The notes under the pieces are model-generated. The model was not told the origin of the DNA and made no database searches. It saw only the letters and a program-made list of their open reading frames with translations. This document shows, one piece after another, positions 18,002-25,729 of a stretch of 64,000 bases of DNA; position 1 is the first letter of the stretch, and the number at the start of each line of letters is the position of its first letter. This DNA comes from UMGS1696 sp964621755 (lineage in GTDB: Bacteria; Bacillota; Clostridia; Oscillospirales; CAG-272), in assembly GCA_964621755.1 (NCBI GenBank), contig CAZUPI010000005.1, forward strand, positions 14,115-78,114, in the 5' to 3' direction. The translations under genes were made by a program, and so were the position numbers.

Positions 18002-18029
18002 GGGAAGTTGCCTACTTTGGCGGCTTCCC
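18002..18029 (+). terminator. Likely regulated terminator of the TPP riboswitch
   Basis: GGGAAG (18002-18007) pairs with CTTCCC (18024-18029), extended inside by GCC/GGC, then ATATTTGTTT. The placement between aptamer and thiS fits transcriptional attenuation. Confidence 0.6.
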
Positions 18030-18054
18030 ATATTTGTTTAAGGAGAAAAATCAG

Positions 18055-18249
18055 ATGGTAAAAGTCAACGGAATCGAAATTGACGCTGCCGGAAAGACAA
18101 TTACAGAATATTTGTCGACGACAGACTATGATTTGAAGCGTATCGCGGTTGAAAAGAACGGTGAAATCGTACCGAAAGCACAGTATGATACTACAGTGAT
18201 AGAAGAGGGCGACAATCTTGAAATCGTAAGCTTTGTAGGGGGAGGCTGA
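18055..18249 (+). CDS. thiS: Sulfur carrier protein ThiS
   Basis: 64 residues from the ATG at 18055, 9 bp behind AAGGAG; the frame is open further back only through the riboswitch. Ubiquitin-like carrier: MVKVNGIEIDAAGKTITEYL at the start and EIVSFVGGG at the end. The terminal Gly-Gly is where the thiocarboxylate forms. It supplies sulfur for the thiazole ring made by ThiG. The adenylating enzyme ThiF is not in the window, so activation must come from another E1-like enzyme. First gene of the riboswitch-controlled operon. Confidence 0.93.
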   Translation: MVKVNGIEIDAAGKTITEYLSTTDYDLKRIAVEKNGEIVPKAQYDTTVIEEGDNLEIVSFVGGG

Positions 18250-18365
18250 GTTAGCGACTCAGATTCCGACAAAGCAGGCAATGCTGCGCGCGCGCCAAGC
18301 ACATATGATACTTTGCATCTTTGCGAGAAAAATGGAAGCATAATATACGAAAAGAGGAAAATAAA

Positions 18366-19139
18366 ATGGAAACAGACGATAAACTGATAATTGGCGGACA
18401 CGAGTTTCACTCAAGATTTATTCTCGGTTCGGGTAAATATTCTCTGAATTTGATTGAGGCTGCAGTGAAAGACGCCGGAGCTGAAATCATTACTCTTGCC
18501 GTTCGCCGCGCTAATACAAAGGAACAGGAAAATATACTCGACTATATTCCGAAAGGCGTCACACTCCTTCCGAATACTTCTGGCGCAAGAACGGCGGAAG
18601 AGGCAGTGCGTATTGCGCGGCTGGCAAGAGAGCTTGGGTGCGGCGATTTTGTAAAGATTGAGATTATGCGCGACACCAAGTATCTGCTTCCGGATAACAG
18701 CGAGACGATAAAGGCAACCGAGATCCTTGCCAAAGAGGGCTTTGTGGTCATGCCGTATATGTATCCCGATTTGAACGCGGCGCGTGATTTGGCAAATGCA
18801 GGAGCGGCGACGATTATGCCCCTCGCGGCTCCTATCGGTTCCAACAAGGGTCTTGCAACTCGGGAATTTATTCAGATTTTAATCAATGAAATCGATCTGC
18901 CAGTTATCGTAGATGCCGGTATCGGCAGACCTTCGCAGGCATGCGAGGCAATGGAAATGGGCGCCGCTGCCATTATGGCCAATACCGCTCTGGCTACCGC
19001 AGGCGACCTTCCTTTGATGGCGGCCGCTTTCCGTCAGGCGATTGAAGCGGGCAGAAAGGCATATCTCTCCGGTCTCGGACGGGTCCTTGTAAGAGGAGCT
19101 GCCGCGTCTGACCCTCTTACCGGATTTTTGCATGATTGA
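18366..19139 (+). CDS. thiG: Thiazole synthase ThiG
   Basis: 257 residues from the ATG at 18366 behind GAGG. Features: GGHEFHSRFILGSGKY at the start, the active-site lysine region DFVKIEIMRD, VDAGIGRPSQACEAMEMG for phosphate binding, and ANTALATAGDLPLMA. It condenses 1-deoxy-D-xylulose 5-phosphate, dehydroglycine and ThiS thiocarboxylate to the thiazole phosphate. It is followed 11 bp later by thiH, the dehydroglycine source, as in anaerobes. Confidence 0.96.
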   Translation: METDDKLIIGGHEFHSRFILGSGKYSLNLIEAAVKDAGAEIITLAVRRANTKEQENILDYIPKGVTLLPNTSGARTAEEAVRIARLARELGCGDFVKIEIMRDTKYLLPDNSETIKATEILAKEGFVVMPYMYPDLNAARDLANAGAATIMPLAAPIGSNKGLATREFIQILINEIDLPVIVDAGIGRPSQACEAMEMGAAAIMANTALATAGDLPLMAAAFRQAIEAGRKAYLSGLGRVLVRGAAASDPLTGFLHD

Positions 19140-19150
19140 GGAGCGAAAAA

Positions 19151-20404
19151 ATGGAAAACCAATTTTTTGTCGATTCGGAATATCTTACACCGGAAGCACT
19201 GGCGAAAAAGCATAAGCTGGAAAACGACCCTTCGTCGAGAAGAAATCATATGGAATACCTGCCCGGAATGGAGCGGATTCAGTCTGATATCTGCGAAAAA
19301 GTGATGTCGCAGATGAGAGAATATGATTATTCCCGTTATACTGCCAAGGAAGTCATGGCGGCGTTGGAGCATGAAGTATGCACTATTGAGGATTTTAAAG
19401 CTCTCCTTTCCCCAGCAGCTGAGCCGTTTCTTGAGCAGATGGCACAGCGTGCGCGCGTGGAGACGAGAAAGCATTTCGGAAACACGGTGTACCTGTTCAC
19501 GCCGCTTTACATTGCGAACTATTGTGAAAACTACTGCGTTTATTGCGGCTTCAATTGCTACAATCACATCAATCGTATGAGATTGACACCCGAGCAAATT
19601 GAGCATGAAATGAAAATTATTGCCGACTCTGGTATGGAGGAAATCCTGATTCTGACCGGAGAAAGCCGCGGAATGAGCAACGTAGAGTATATCGGCGAGG
19701 CGTGCAAGCTGGCGAGAAAGTATTTCAGAATGGTTGGACTGGAAATCTATCCGGTTAATACAGACGAATACCGCTATTTGCACGAATGCGGCGCGGACTA
19801 TGTCACAGTATTCCAGGAAACTTACGATACGGAAAAATATGAGACGCTGCATCTCTTTGGACATAAACGGGTATGGCCTTACCGCTTCGACGCGCAGGAG
19901 AGAGCTTTGCGCGGCGGGATGCGCGGTGTGGCGTTTTCTGCTCTGCTCGGACTTTCGGATTTCCGCAAGGATGCGCTTGCCAGTGCACTGCATGTCTATT
20001 ATCTGCAGCGGAAGTATCCGTATGCGGAAATGTCCCTGTCCTGTCCCCGTCTTCGCCCCATCATAAACAACGATAAAATCAACCCCATGGATGTTCACGA
20101 AAAGCAGCTTTGTCAAATTATTTGTGCATATCGGATTTTTCTTCCGTTTGTGGGCATTACAGTTTCTTCCCGTGAGAGCGCGGAATTCAGAAACGGGATT
20201 GTGAAAATTGCAGCCACGAAGGTGTCGGCGGGAGTTTCTACCGGAATCGGCGACCACGAGAGCAAGTATACCGGAAAGGAGAGCGACGGCAACGAGGGGG
20301 ACGAGCAGTTTGAAATCAACGACGGCCGCAGCTTTGCGAAAATGTATCGTGATATTTCAGATGAGGGTCTGCAGCCCGTGCTGAACGACTATTTGTATGT
20401 CTGA
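19151..20404 (+). CDS. thiH: 2-iminoacetate (dehydroglycine) synthase ThiH
   Basis: 417 residues from the ATG at 19151, 6 bp behind GAGGAG. Radical SAM enzyme with C125, C129 and C132 in IANYCENYCVYCGF binding the 4Fe-4S cluster. It cleaves tyrosine to dehydroglycine plus p-cresol, the oxygen-independent route used instead of ThiO and suited to an anaerobe. The last 8 bp overlap the tenI-like gene. Confidence 0.95.
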   Translation: MENQFFVDSEYLTPEALAKKHKLENDPSSRRNHMEYLPGMERIQSDICEKVMSQMREYDYSRYTAKEVMAALEHEVCTIEDFKALLSPAAEPFLEQMAQRARVETRKHFGNTVYLFTPLYIANYCENYCVYCGFNCYNHINRMRLTPEQIEHEMKIIADSGMEEILILTGESRGMSNVEYIGEACKLARKYFRMVGLEIYPVNTDEYRYLHECGADYVTVFQETYDTEKYETLHLFGHKRVWPYRFDAQERALRGGMRGVAFSALLGLSDFRKDALASALHVYYLQRKYPYAEMSLSCPRLRPIINNDKINPMDVHEKQLCQIICAYRIFLPFVGITVSSRESAEFRNGIVKIAATKVSAGVSTGIGDHESKYTGKESDGNEGDEQFEINDGRSFAKMYRDISDEGLQPVLNDYLYV

Positions 20405-21017
20405 TATTTTGTGCGTCACAAACCGGCAGCTTTGCAAGACAGACTTTCTATCCCGTATTGCGGAAATTGCTGCATGCTCTCCCGCAGGAATCATCCTGCG
20501 CGAGAAGGATTTGCCGGAGTCGGAATATCGCGCTCTTGCTGGGCAGGTCATGGAAATTTGTCAGAAAAACAAGGTTCCGTGTATTTTGCACAGTTTTATA
20601 TCTGTCACACTCTCTCTTGAGGCGAAAGCCATCCATCTGCCGTTGCCGGTTCTGCGAAGTATGTCAGACGAGCAAAAGGCGTATTTTAATGTCATCGGCG
20701 CCTCCTGCCATTCGGTTTCCGAGGCGCTCGAGGCGAAAAAACTCGGCTGTACCTATATAACAGCAGGACATGTTTTTGAAACTGACTGCAAAAAGGGCGT
20801 TCCGCCGCGCGGGATTGCTTTCCTGCGCGATGTTTGTAAAAATGTTTCGATGCCAGTCTATGCAATCGGCGGCATTGACAGTGGAAAGATGCAGTTGATC
20901 CGAGAGACCGGAGCGAAGGGAGCCTGCGTAATGAGCGGATTGATGTGCTGCGAAAATCCAAAACAGTATCTCGCAGATTTTGAAAAGGATGGTGAAACAA
21001 ATGCGCTTCAGCCGTGA
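20397..21017 (+). CDS. tenI: ThiE/TenI family protein, probably thiazole tautomerase
   Basis: 206 residues; starts inside the end of thiH and ends inside the start of thiE, so translation is coupled. It is a ThiE-type TIM barrel but lacks the ThiE diphosphate motifs. TAGHVFETDCKKGVPPRG matches the TenI type, in which the histidine is linked to aromatisation (tautomerisation) of the ThiG product. A true thiE follows directly, which supports a different role. An auxiliary thiamine phosphate synthase remains possible. Confidence 0.75.
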   Translation: MSDILCVTNRQLCKTDFLSRIAEIAACSPAGIILREKDLPESEYRALAGQVMEICQKNKVPCILHSFISVTLSLEAKAIHLPLPVLRSMSDEQKAYFNVIGASCHSVSEALEAKKLGCTYITAGHVFETDCKKGVPPRGIAFLRDVCKNVSMPVYAIGGIDSGKMQLIRETGAKGACVMSGLMCCENPKQYLADFEKDGETNALQP

Positions 21018-21642
21018 AAGCTTACTTTTGTATGCCGTAACCGACCGGTCCTGGATAGGGAAGCAGACCTTGTATGAGCAGATAGAATCCGCTCTTCTGG
21101 GCGGGGCGACATGCGTTCAGCTTCGTGAAAAGAATCTGGATGAAGATTCCTTTATCAAAGAGGCGATTGAGGTTCGTCTCTTATGTCACAGATACGGAGT
21201 CCCGCTCCTCATCAACGACAGGGTTGATGTTGCGCTGCAAAGCGAAGCGGACGGCGTACACGTCGGTCAGGAGGACCTTCCGGTAAGCGAAATCAGGAAA
21301 AAAACGGGGCGGGATTTTATCATCGGCGCGACCGCGAAAACGATTGCGCAGGCGCAGGAAGCGGAAGCGGATGGAGCGGATTATCTTGGCGTCGGCGCGG
21401 TTTTTCCGTCACCCACAAAGAAAAACGCCATACGCATTACAAGTGCGCAGCTCAAAGAAATATGCACTTCGGTCTCCATTCCTGCAGTTGCAATAGGGGG
21501 AATCAACCTTTCCAATATATCTGAACTTGCGGGATGCGGCATGAGCGGCGTTGCTTTAGTATCTGCCATTTTTGCAGAGAACGACATCAAAGCGGCAGCC
21601 GAAAAGTTAAAAGGCAGAATTTCCGATATTTTGATATTTTAA
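21001..21642 (+). CDS. thiE: Thiamine phosphate synthase ThiE
   Basis: 213 residues from the ATG at 21001, overlapping the tenI-like gene by 17 bp. Motifs: LLYAVTDRSW, ATCVQLREKNLDE, PLLINDRVDVAL, ADGVHVGQEDLP, the GATAKT diphosphate region and AIGGI. It joins HMP pyrophosphate (from ThiD) and carboxythiazole phosphate (from ThiG/TenI) to thiamine phosphate. Confidence 0.95.
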   Translation: MRFSRESLLLYAVTDRSWIGKQTLYEQIESALLGGATCVQLREKNLDEDSFIKEAIEVRLLCHRYGVPLLINDRVDVALQSEADGVHVGQEDLPVSEIRKKTGRDFIIGATAKTIAQAQEAEADGADYLGVGAVFPSPTKKNAIRITSAQLKEICTSVSIPAVAIGGINLSNISELAGCGMSGVALVSAIFAENDIKAAAEKLKGRISDILIF

Positions 21643-21661
21643 TGTAAGTGCAAGAAATTCT

Positions 21662-21687
21662 CGCAGAAAATTAAAAAATTTTCTGCG
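21662..21687. repeat. Perfect inverted repeat between thiE and thiD
   Basis: CGCAGAAAATT-AAAA-AATTTTCTGCG, 11-bp arms with a 4-nt loop. No U tract follows. It may stabilise or partially attenuate the operon transcript. Confidence 0.7.
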
Positions 21688-21767
21688 TTGAATCAGCGGC
21701 AGATTGGGGGCACCACCTTTTGCCGCTATATAAAATTAATGCTGATAAAATTAAGGAGGTATGTTTC

Positions 21768-22574
21768 ATGAGAACAGCATTAACAATCGCTGGAAGTGAT
21801 TCCAGCGGAGGCGCCGGTATTCAAGCAGATATTAAAACAATGACTATGAATGGTGTCTATGCGATGAGTGCAATTACAGCCCTTACCGCACAGAACACAA
21901 CCGGCGTGTCAGCAATTTCGGAGGTTACTCCGGCATTTTTGGGAGAACAAATTGATAATATCTTCCAAGATATTCGTCCCGATGCAGTGAAAATTGGCAT
22001 GGTATCCTCAAGCGGCCTTATTCAGACCATCGCTGAGAAACTGAGAGCTTATCAGGCGGTCAACATTGTGGTTGACCCTGTCATGGTGGCAACAAGCGGT
22101 GCAAGGTTGATAGATGAAGATGCCGTTGCGACTCTAAAAAGCGAGTTGCTTCCGCTTGCGACCGTCATCACTCCGAATATTCCCGAAGCGGAGGTTCTGG
22201 CTGGAATGTCCATTCATAGGGAAGAAGATACGATAAGCGCTGCTAAAATTATCAGCGAAGCATATGGCTGCGCTGTTTTGTGTAAGGGCGGCCACAACTT
22301 GAACGATGCAAACGATTTGCTCTATGCCGACGGCGCGTTCCGCTGGTTCAATGGCAAACGGATTGACAATCCCAATACCCACGGGACGGGGTGCACCTTA
22401 TCCAGTGCGATTGCGTCCAATCTTGCAAAGGGCTTTGACTTAAATATGTCTGTCCAAAGGGCAAAGGATTATATCTCCGGCGCTTTGGCGGCAATGCTAG
22501 ACCTCGGAAAGGGAAGAGGTCCTATGAATCACGCCTTCAATCTGTGCGGCGAATTTGCAAAGGAGGCGCGATAA
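21768..22574 (+). CDS. thiD: Hydroxymethylpyrimidine(-phosphate) kinase ThiD
   Basis: 268 residues from the ATG at 21768, 7 bp behind AAGGAGGT. Ribokinase-like fold: ALTIAGSDSSGGAGIQADIK, VVDPVMVATSGARL and the anion hole NTHGTGCTLSSAIA. It phosphorylates imported HMP to HMP-P and HMP-PP for ThiE. The next gene, cytX, encodes the HMP importer, so the pair forms a salvage branch. Confidence 0.95.
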   Translation: MRTALTIAGSDSSGGAGIQADIKTMTMNGVYAMSAITALTAQNTTGVSAISEVTPAFLGEQIDNIFQDIRPDAVKIGMVSSSGLIQTIAEKLRAYQAVNIVVDPVMVATSGARLIDEDAVATLKSELLPLATVITPNIPEAEVLAGMSIHREEDTISAAKIISEAYGCAVLCKGGHNLNDANDLLYADGAFRWFNGKRIDNPNTHGTGCTLSSAIASNLAKGFDLNMSVQRAKDYISGALAAMLDLGKGRGPMNHAFNLCGEFAKEAR

Positions 22575-22575
22575 A

Positions 22576-23751
22576 ATGGAAGAAAAACAAACTTCTTTAT
22601 TTGAGAACGGTTTGATATGGTTTGGGGCAGGTGTGTCCATCGCCGAAATTCTGACCGGTACATATTTTGCTCCCCTCGGTTTTGCAAAGGGACTTCTCGC
22701 TATTATCATCGGCCATATTATTGGCTGTGCCATGTTTTTCTTTGCCGGACTCATAGGCGGAAAGGTGCGGAAAAGCGCTATGGAAACCGTTAAGATGAGC
22801 TTCGGACAGAAGGGCAGCCTGCTGTTCTCGATTTTGAATATCCTCCAGCTTGTCGGATGGACGGCTATCATGATTTATGACGGTGCACTGGCAGCCAATG
22901 GAATATGGGATGTCGGAAGCTGGATATGGTGCTTGGTAATCGGCGGTTTGATTGTGCTGTGGATTTTGATTGGAATCAAAAATCTCGGCAAAATCAACAC
23001 CATTGCAATGGCCGCTCTGTTCGTGCTTACTATCATTCTCTGCAAAGTCATTTTTGGGGACAATCAGTCCACAGGTATCATAGATGATGGCATGACCTTT
23101 GGCGCGGCTGTGGAGCTTTCCGTGGCTATGCCGCTGTCGTGGCTTCCTCTTATCAGTGACTATACAAGAAACGCAAAGCAGCCCGCAAAAGCGACAGCGG
23201 TCAGCGCGGTGGTATATGGCGTAGTAAGCTGTTGGATGTACATCATCGGAATGGGCGCGGCGATTCTCACGGGAGAATATGATATTGCTCAAATCATGAT
23301 GAAAGCAGGATTGGGAATTGCTGGACTTCTCATTATCGTTTTGTCCACCGTTACGACTACCTTCCTTGACGCATATTCTGCAGGTGTGTCCAGCGAATCT
23401 GTTTTCTCTAAAATCAACGGAAAATGGGTTGCAGTCGGCGCAGCAGTGATTGGTACAGTTGGCGCGATTGTTTTTCCAATGGACAACATCACAGATTTTC
23501 TCTACCTGATTGGTTCAGTTTTTGCGCCGATGATTGCCATCCAAATTGCGGATTTCTTTATCCTGAAGCGGGATTGCAGTAACCGTGCAGTGAGCGTTCA
23601 GAATCTGGTGATTTGGGTCATCGGATTTGTGATTTATCGCCTGCTGATGAATGTGGATATCGTTGTCGGGAATACCCTGCCGGATATGGCTGTTACCATT
23701 CTTATCTGCCTTATCGTCCACAAGATATTGCCCGTCAAAAAAGAAAAATAA
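22576..23751 (+). CDS. cytX: Hydroxymethylpyrimidine transporter CytX (NCS1 family)
   Basis: 391 residues from the ATG at 22576, 9 bp behind GGAGG, directly after the thiD stop. About 11-12 hydrophobic helices; starts with LIWFGAGVSIAEILTGTYFA and contains LSVAMPLSWLPLISDYTRNA, typical of cytosine/purine permeases of the CytX type that are found next to thiamine genes under TPP control. It imports HMP, replacing ThiC. Terminated at 23774-23800. Confidence 0.9.
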   Translation: MEEKQTSLFENGLIWFGAGVSIAEILTGTYFAPLGFAKGLLAIIIGHIIGCAMFFFAGLIGGKVRKSAMETVKMSFGQKGSLLFSILNILQLVGWTAIMIYDGALAANGIWDVGSWIWCLVIGGLIVLWILIGIKNLGKINTIAMAALFVLTIILCKVIFGDNQSTGIIDDGMTFGAAVELSVAMPLSWLPLISDYTRNAKQPAKATAVSAVVYGVVSCWMYIIGMGAAILTGEYDIAQIMMKAGLGIAGLLIIVLSTVTTTFLDAYSAGVSSESVFSKINGKWVAVGAAVIGTVGAIVFPMDNITDFLYLIGSVFAPMIAIQIADFFILKRDCSNRAVSVQNLVIWVIGFVIYRLLMNVDIVVGNTLPDMAVTILICLIVHKILPVKKEK

Positions 23752-23773
23752 GGCGCTGCCATCATTTCAAACG

Positions 23774-23800
23774 GGGTCGGATTCGTCCGGCCCTGTTTTT
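23774..23800 (+). terminator. Terminator of the thiamine operon
   Basis: GGGTCGG and CCGGCCC around ATTCGT, followed by TGTTTTTGT, 22 bp after the cytX stop. Confidence 0.8.
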
Positions 23801-23824
23801 GTAAACGGATGGGGACAGATAAAA

Positions 23825-23855
23825 TTGACATATCTTTCTTTTATCAGAATATAAT
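23825..23855 (+). promoter_or_regulatory. Possible promoter of the SHOCT-like small ORF
   Basis: TTGACA (23825-23830), a long 19-bp spacer, TATAAT (23850-23855). An inverted repeat ATCAGA...TCTGAT (from 23843) spans the -10 and start region. Confidence 0.5.
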
Positions 23856-23896
23856 GAAATAAAAATCTGATGATTCAGAAAGGAGCAATATTACCC

Positions 23897-24013
23897 TTGA
23901 ATAGAATCGCATTCCTTCTCGGGATAATCGAACAGCTGCGGCATGACAAGCTCATCAGTGACCACCAGTGTGAAAATATGAGAAAATACATTCAGCAGAA
24001 AAAGAAAAACTGA
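23897..24013 (+). CDS. SHOCT-like small protein next to the recombinase
   Basis: 38 residues starting with TTG at 23897, behind AAAGGAG. The body IEQLRHDKLISDHQCENMRKYI has the pattern of the SHOCT motif (short helix, then ISDxxCE, then helix), often found in small ORFs beside serine-recombinase genes. The tail is Lys-rich. Possible roles are a recombination directionality factor or regulator of the recombinase; this is inference from position. It has its own promoter-like sequence. Confidence 0.55.
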   Translation: MNRIAFLLGIIEQLRHDKLISDHQCENMRKYIQQKKKN

Positions 24014-24030
24014 AATATTTACAATCAATG

Positions 24031-24059
24031 TTGCTGCCGGGCGTAACCTATGGTATAAT
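24031..24059 (+). promoter_or_regulatory. Recombinase promoter with overlapping operator palindrome
   Basis: TTGCTG (24031-24036), 17 bp, TATAAT (24054-24059). A perfect 7-bp inverted repeat TATGGTA-7-TACCATA (24049-24069) covers the -10 and the likely +1, which suggests repression by a dimeric regulator. Confidence 0.65.
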
Positions 24060-24107
24060 ATTTACCATAAACTACAAATGGCAGCGCGTTTTTTAAGGAG
24101 AATGCGC

Positions 24108-25706
24108 ATGAATGTGGCGGCATATTGCCGGGTAAGTACGGACAGAGAAGACCAAATAAATTCTCTTGAAAACCAGATGTCGTTTTTCAGAGAGTATATT
24201 CAAAGAAATCCGGACTGGAATCTGGTCGGCATATATTCGGATGAAGGCGTCACCGGAACATCGGTTGCGAAGCGAGCAGGATTTCATTCCATGATTCAGG
24301 CAGCAAAGGATGGAAAAATAGATTTCATTGTAACCAAGGAGGTTTCCAGATTTGCAAGAAATACGGTAGATACGCTGAACTACACAAGGGAATTGCGAAA
24401 AAACAATATCGGTGTTTATTTTATCAACGACAATATCAATACGCTTGATTGTGACGGGGAATTCCGCCTATCCATTATGGCAAGTGTGGCGCAGGAGGAA
24501 AGCAGAAAGACCTCCTCGCGGGTCAGATGGGGGATGAAAAGACAAATGGAAAAGGGATTTGTCTTTTCGCCGCCGCTCCTTGGCTATGATTTGCATAGCG
24601 GGTTTCTTACAGTGAATGAAGAGGAAGCCAAAATTGTCCGCAGAATTTTCGACCTTTATGTAAATCGGCAGATGGGAACGGGAACAATCGCCCGAACCTT
24701 GGCGAAGGAAAACGTTCCTCTTTGCAAGAGAATTCAATGCTGGTCTCCTACGCTGATTATGCGGATTTTGAAAAACGAAAAATATGCCGGCGATTTAATC
24801 CAGCAAAAGACGGTCGTCAAGGATTATCTGAATCACAGGTCGGTCCCAAATGAAGAGGACAAGATGGTATTCCGCAATCACCATGAGCCGATAATTGAGA
24901 GAGAAGTGTGGGAGAAGGCACAGCGGATATGTGCGGAGCGCAGAGGGGATCATGTAGAACACAATCCTCAAAGACACTGCAGCAAATACTGGTGTTCCGG
25001 TAAAATCCAGTGCGGAATCTGCGGTGGTTCCTGCATTACCAAAACTAAGAAAGCACAGTACGGGAATATCCGAGTCTATCGGTGTAAGCATACCACTTTT
25101 TACCGGAACGAAGGGGGGGCCTGTACCAACAAGACTTACATAGATGAAAGAATTCTAATTGCCTGTATGCAGTACGCTGTTCGCAAAATGTCGATTACTT
25201 CCGATGAGGTGATGGCGGATTTATCAGAGGCATTGCATCATTCAGAAGATTGCCGTGATATGGGGAAGCAAATAGAAGCTTTGGAAAAGAAACTGCTGAA
25301 ATTAGAGCAAAAGAAAAAGAGGTTATTAGAGCTTCTGGTAGGCGATACAATCACAGCGGAGGATTATCAGTCTTCGTCGGGTGATATTGATGGGGATATC
25401 CTTCGTATAAAGGAAAATATTCACATGCTCAAGTGTGAACAAGGAGGGCGCGAACCTGTGGAAAAACAAATCTCTGCGGTATTGACGCAGGCTCAAAAAT
25501 ATCTCAGGCAGTCGGAGCCTACCATTTATCTATACGATCAGATATTGGAAAAAATGGTTGTGCATGGCGATAATCATGTGGATGTCTGCCTAATCGGAGC
25601 GGAACCGGTCTCGGTCAAGTATTCTCGTACGGGCAGAGGAGAGCAATACACGGTATACTGTGAAGACTTTGAACGCGGCAATGCTTTGGGGTATAGCAGT
25701 ACCTAA
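24108..25706 (+). CDS. Large serine recombinase (integrase/excisionase of the element)
   Basis: 532 residues from the ATG at 24108; AAGGAG (24095-24100) is 7 bp upstream and two earlier in-frame ATGs are too near or before it. Resolvase domain about 1-150 with catalytic S10 in YCRVSTDRED and the arginines of EVSRFARN and QEESRKTS. Recombinase domain about 155-280. Zinc ribbon with CGICGG, YRC and CTN (about 300-345). Leucine-rich coiled coil EKKLLKLEQKKKRLLELL near 400. This is the architecture of phiC31-type integrases and of SpoIVCA, the skin-element recombinase. The stop codon lies in the att arm, 4 bp from the shared core. Confidence 0.95.
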   Translation: MNVAAYCRVSTDREDQINSLENQMSFFREYIQRNPDWNLVGIYSDEGVTGTSVAKRAGFHSMIQAAKDGKIDFIVTKEVSRFARNTVDTLNYTRELRKNNIGVYFINDNINTLDCDGEFRLSIMASVAQEESRKTSSRVRWGMKRQMEKGFVFSPPLLGYDLHSGFLTVNEEEAKIVRRIFDLYVNRQMGTGTIARTLAKENVPLCKRIQCWSPTLIMRILKNEKYAGDLIQQKTVVKDYLNHRSVPNEEDKMVFRNHHEPIIEREVWEKAQRICAERRGDHVEHNPQRHCSKYWCSGKIQCGICGGSCITKTKKAQYGNIRVYRCKHTTFYRNEGGACTNKTYIDERILIACMQYAVRKMSITSDEVMADLSEALHHSEDCRDMGKQIEALEKKLLKLEQKKKRLLELLVGDTITAEDYQSSSGDIDGDILRIKENIHMLKCEQGGREPVEKQISAVLTQAQKYLRQSEPTIYLYDQILEKMVVHGDNHVDVCLIGAEPVSVKYSRTGRGEQYTVYCEDFERGNALGYSST

Positions 25707-25729
25707 GCACCTCCATTGCCGGTGTCCCC
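25688..25729 (+). other. attR of the serine-recombinase element
   Basis: Element arm GGGG (25688-25691), 18 bp, core CCT (25710-25712), then host arm of 13 bp and CCCC (25726-25729). The inner element arm CCTAAGC mirrors GTTTAGG of attL, giving an imperfect palindrome in the reconstructed attP. Host arm: CCATTGCCGG. Element arms are 5 bp longer than host arms. Confidence 0.8.

Larger units (their letters stand above)
16318..25712 (+). mobile_element. Large-serine-recombinase integrative element inserted in sleL, with thiamine cargo
   Basis: About 9395 bp separate two in-frame halves of one gene. Both junctions share CCT (16315-16317 and 25710-25712). Deleting one CCT plus the intervening DNA restores the reading TYGPPLPVSPINEVRR and a 433-residue SleL, a normal length. 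A large serine recombinase gene ends 4 bp before the shared CCT at the right edge. Cargo: a URO-D-like gene, a TPP riboswitch, thiS, thiG, thiH, a tenI-like gene, thiE, thiD, cytX and a SHOCT-like small ORF. No capsid, integrative-conjugative or replication genes are seen. It may be a single unit or a small element that captured the cargo in steps. Confidence 0.85.
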
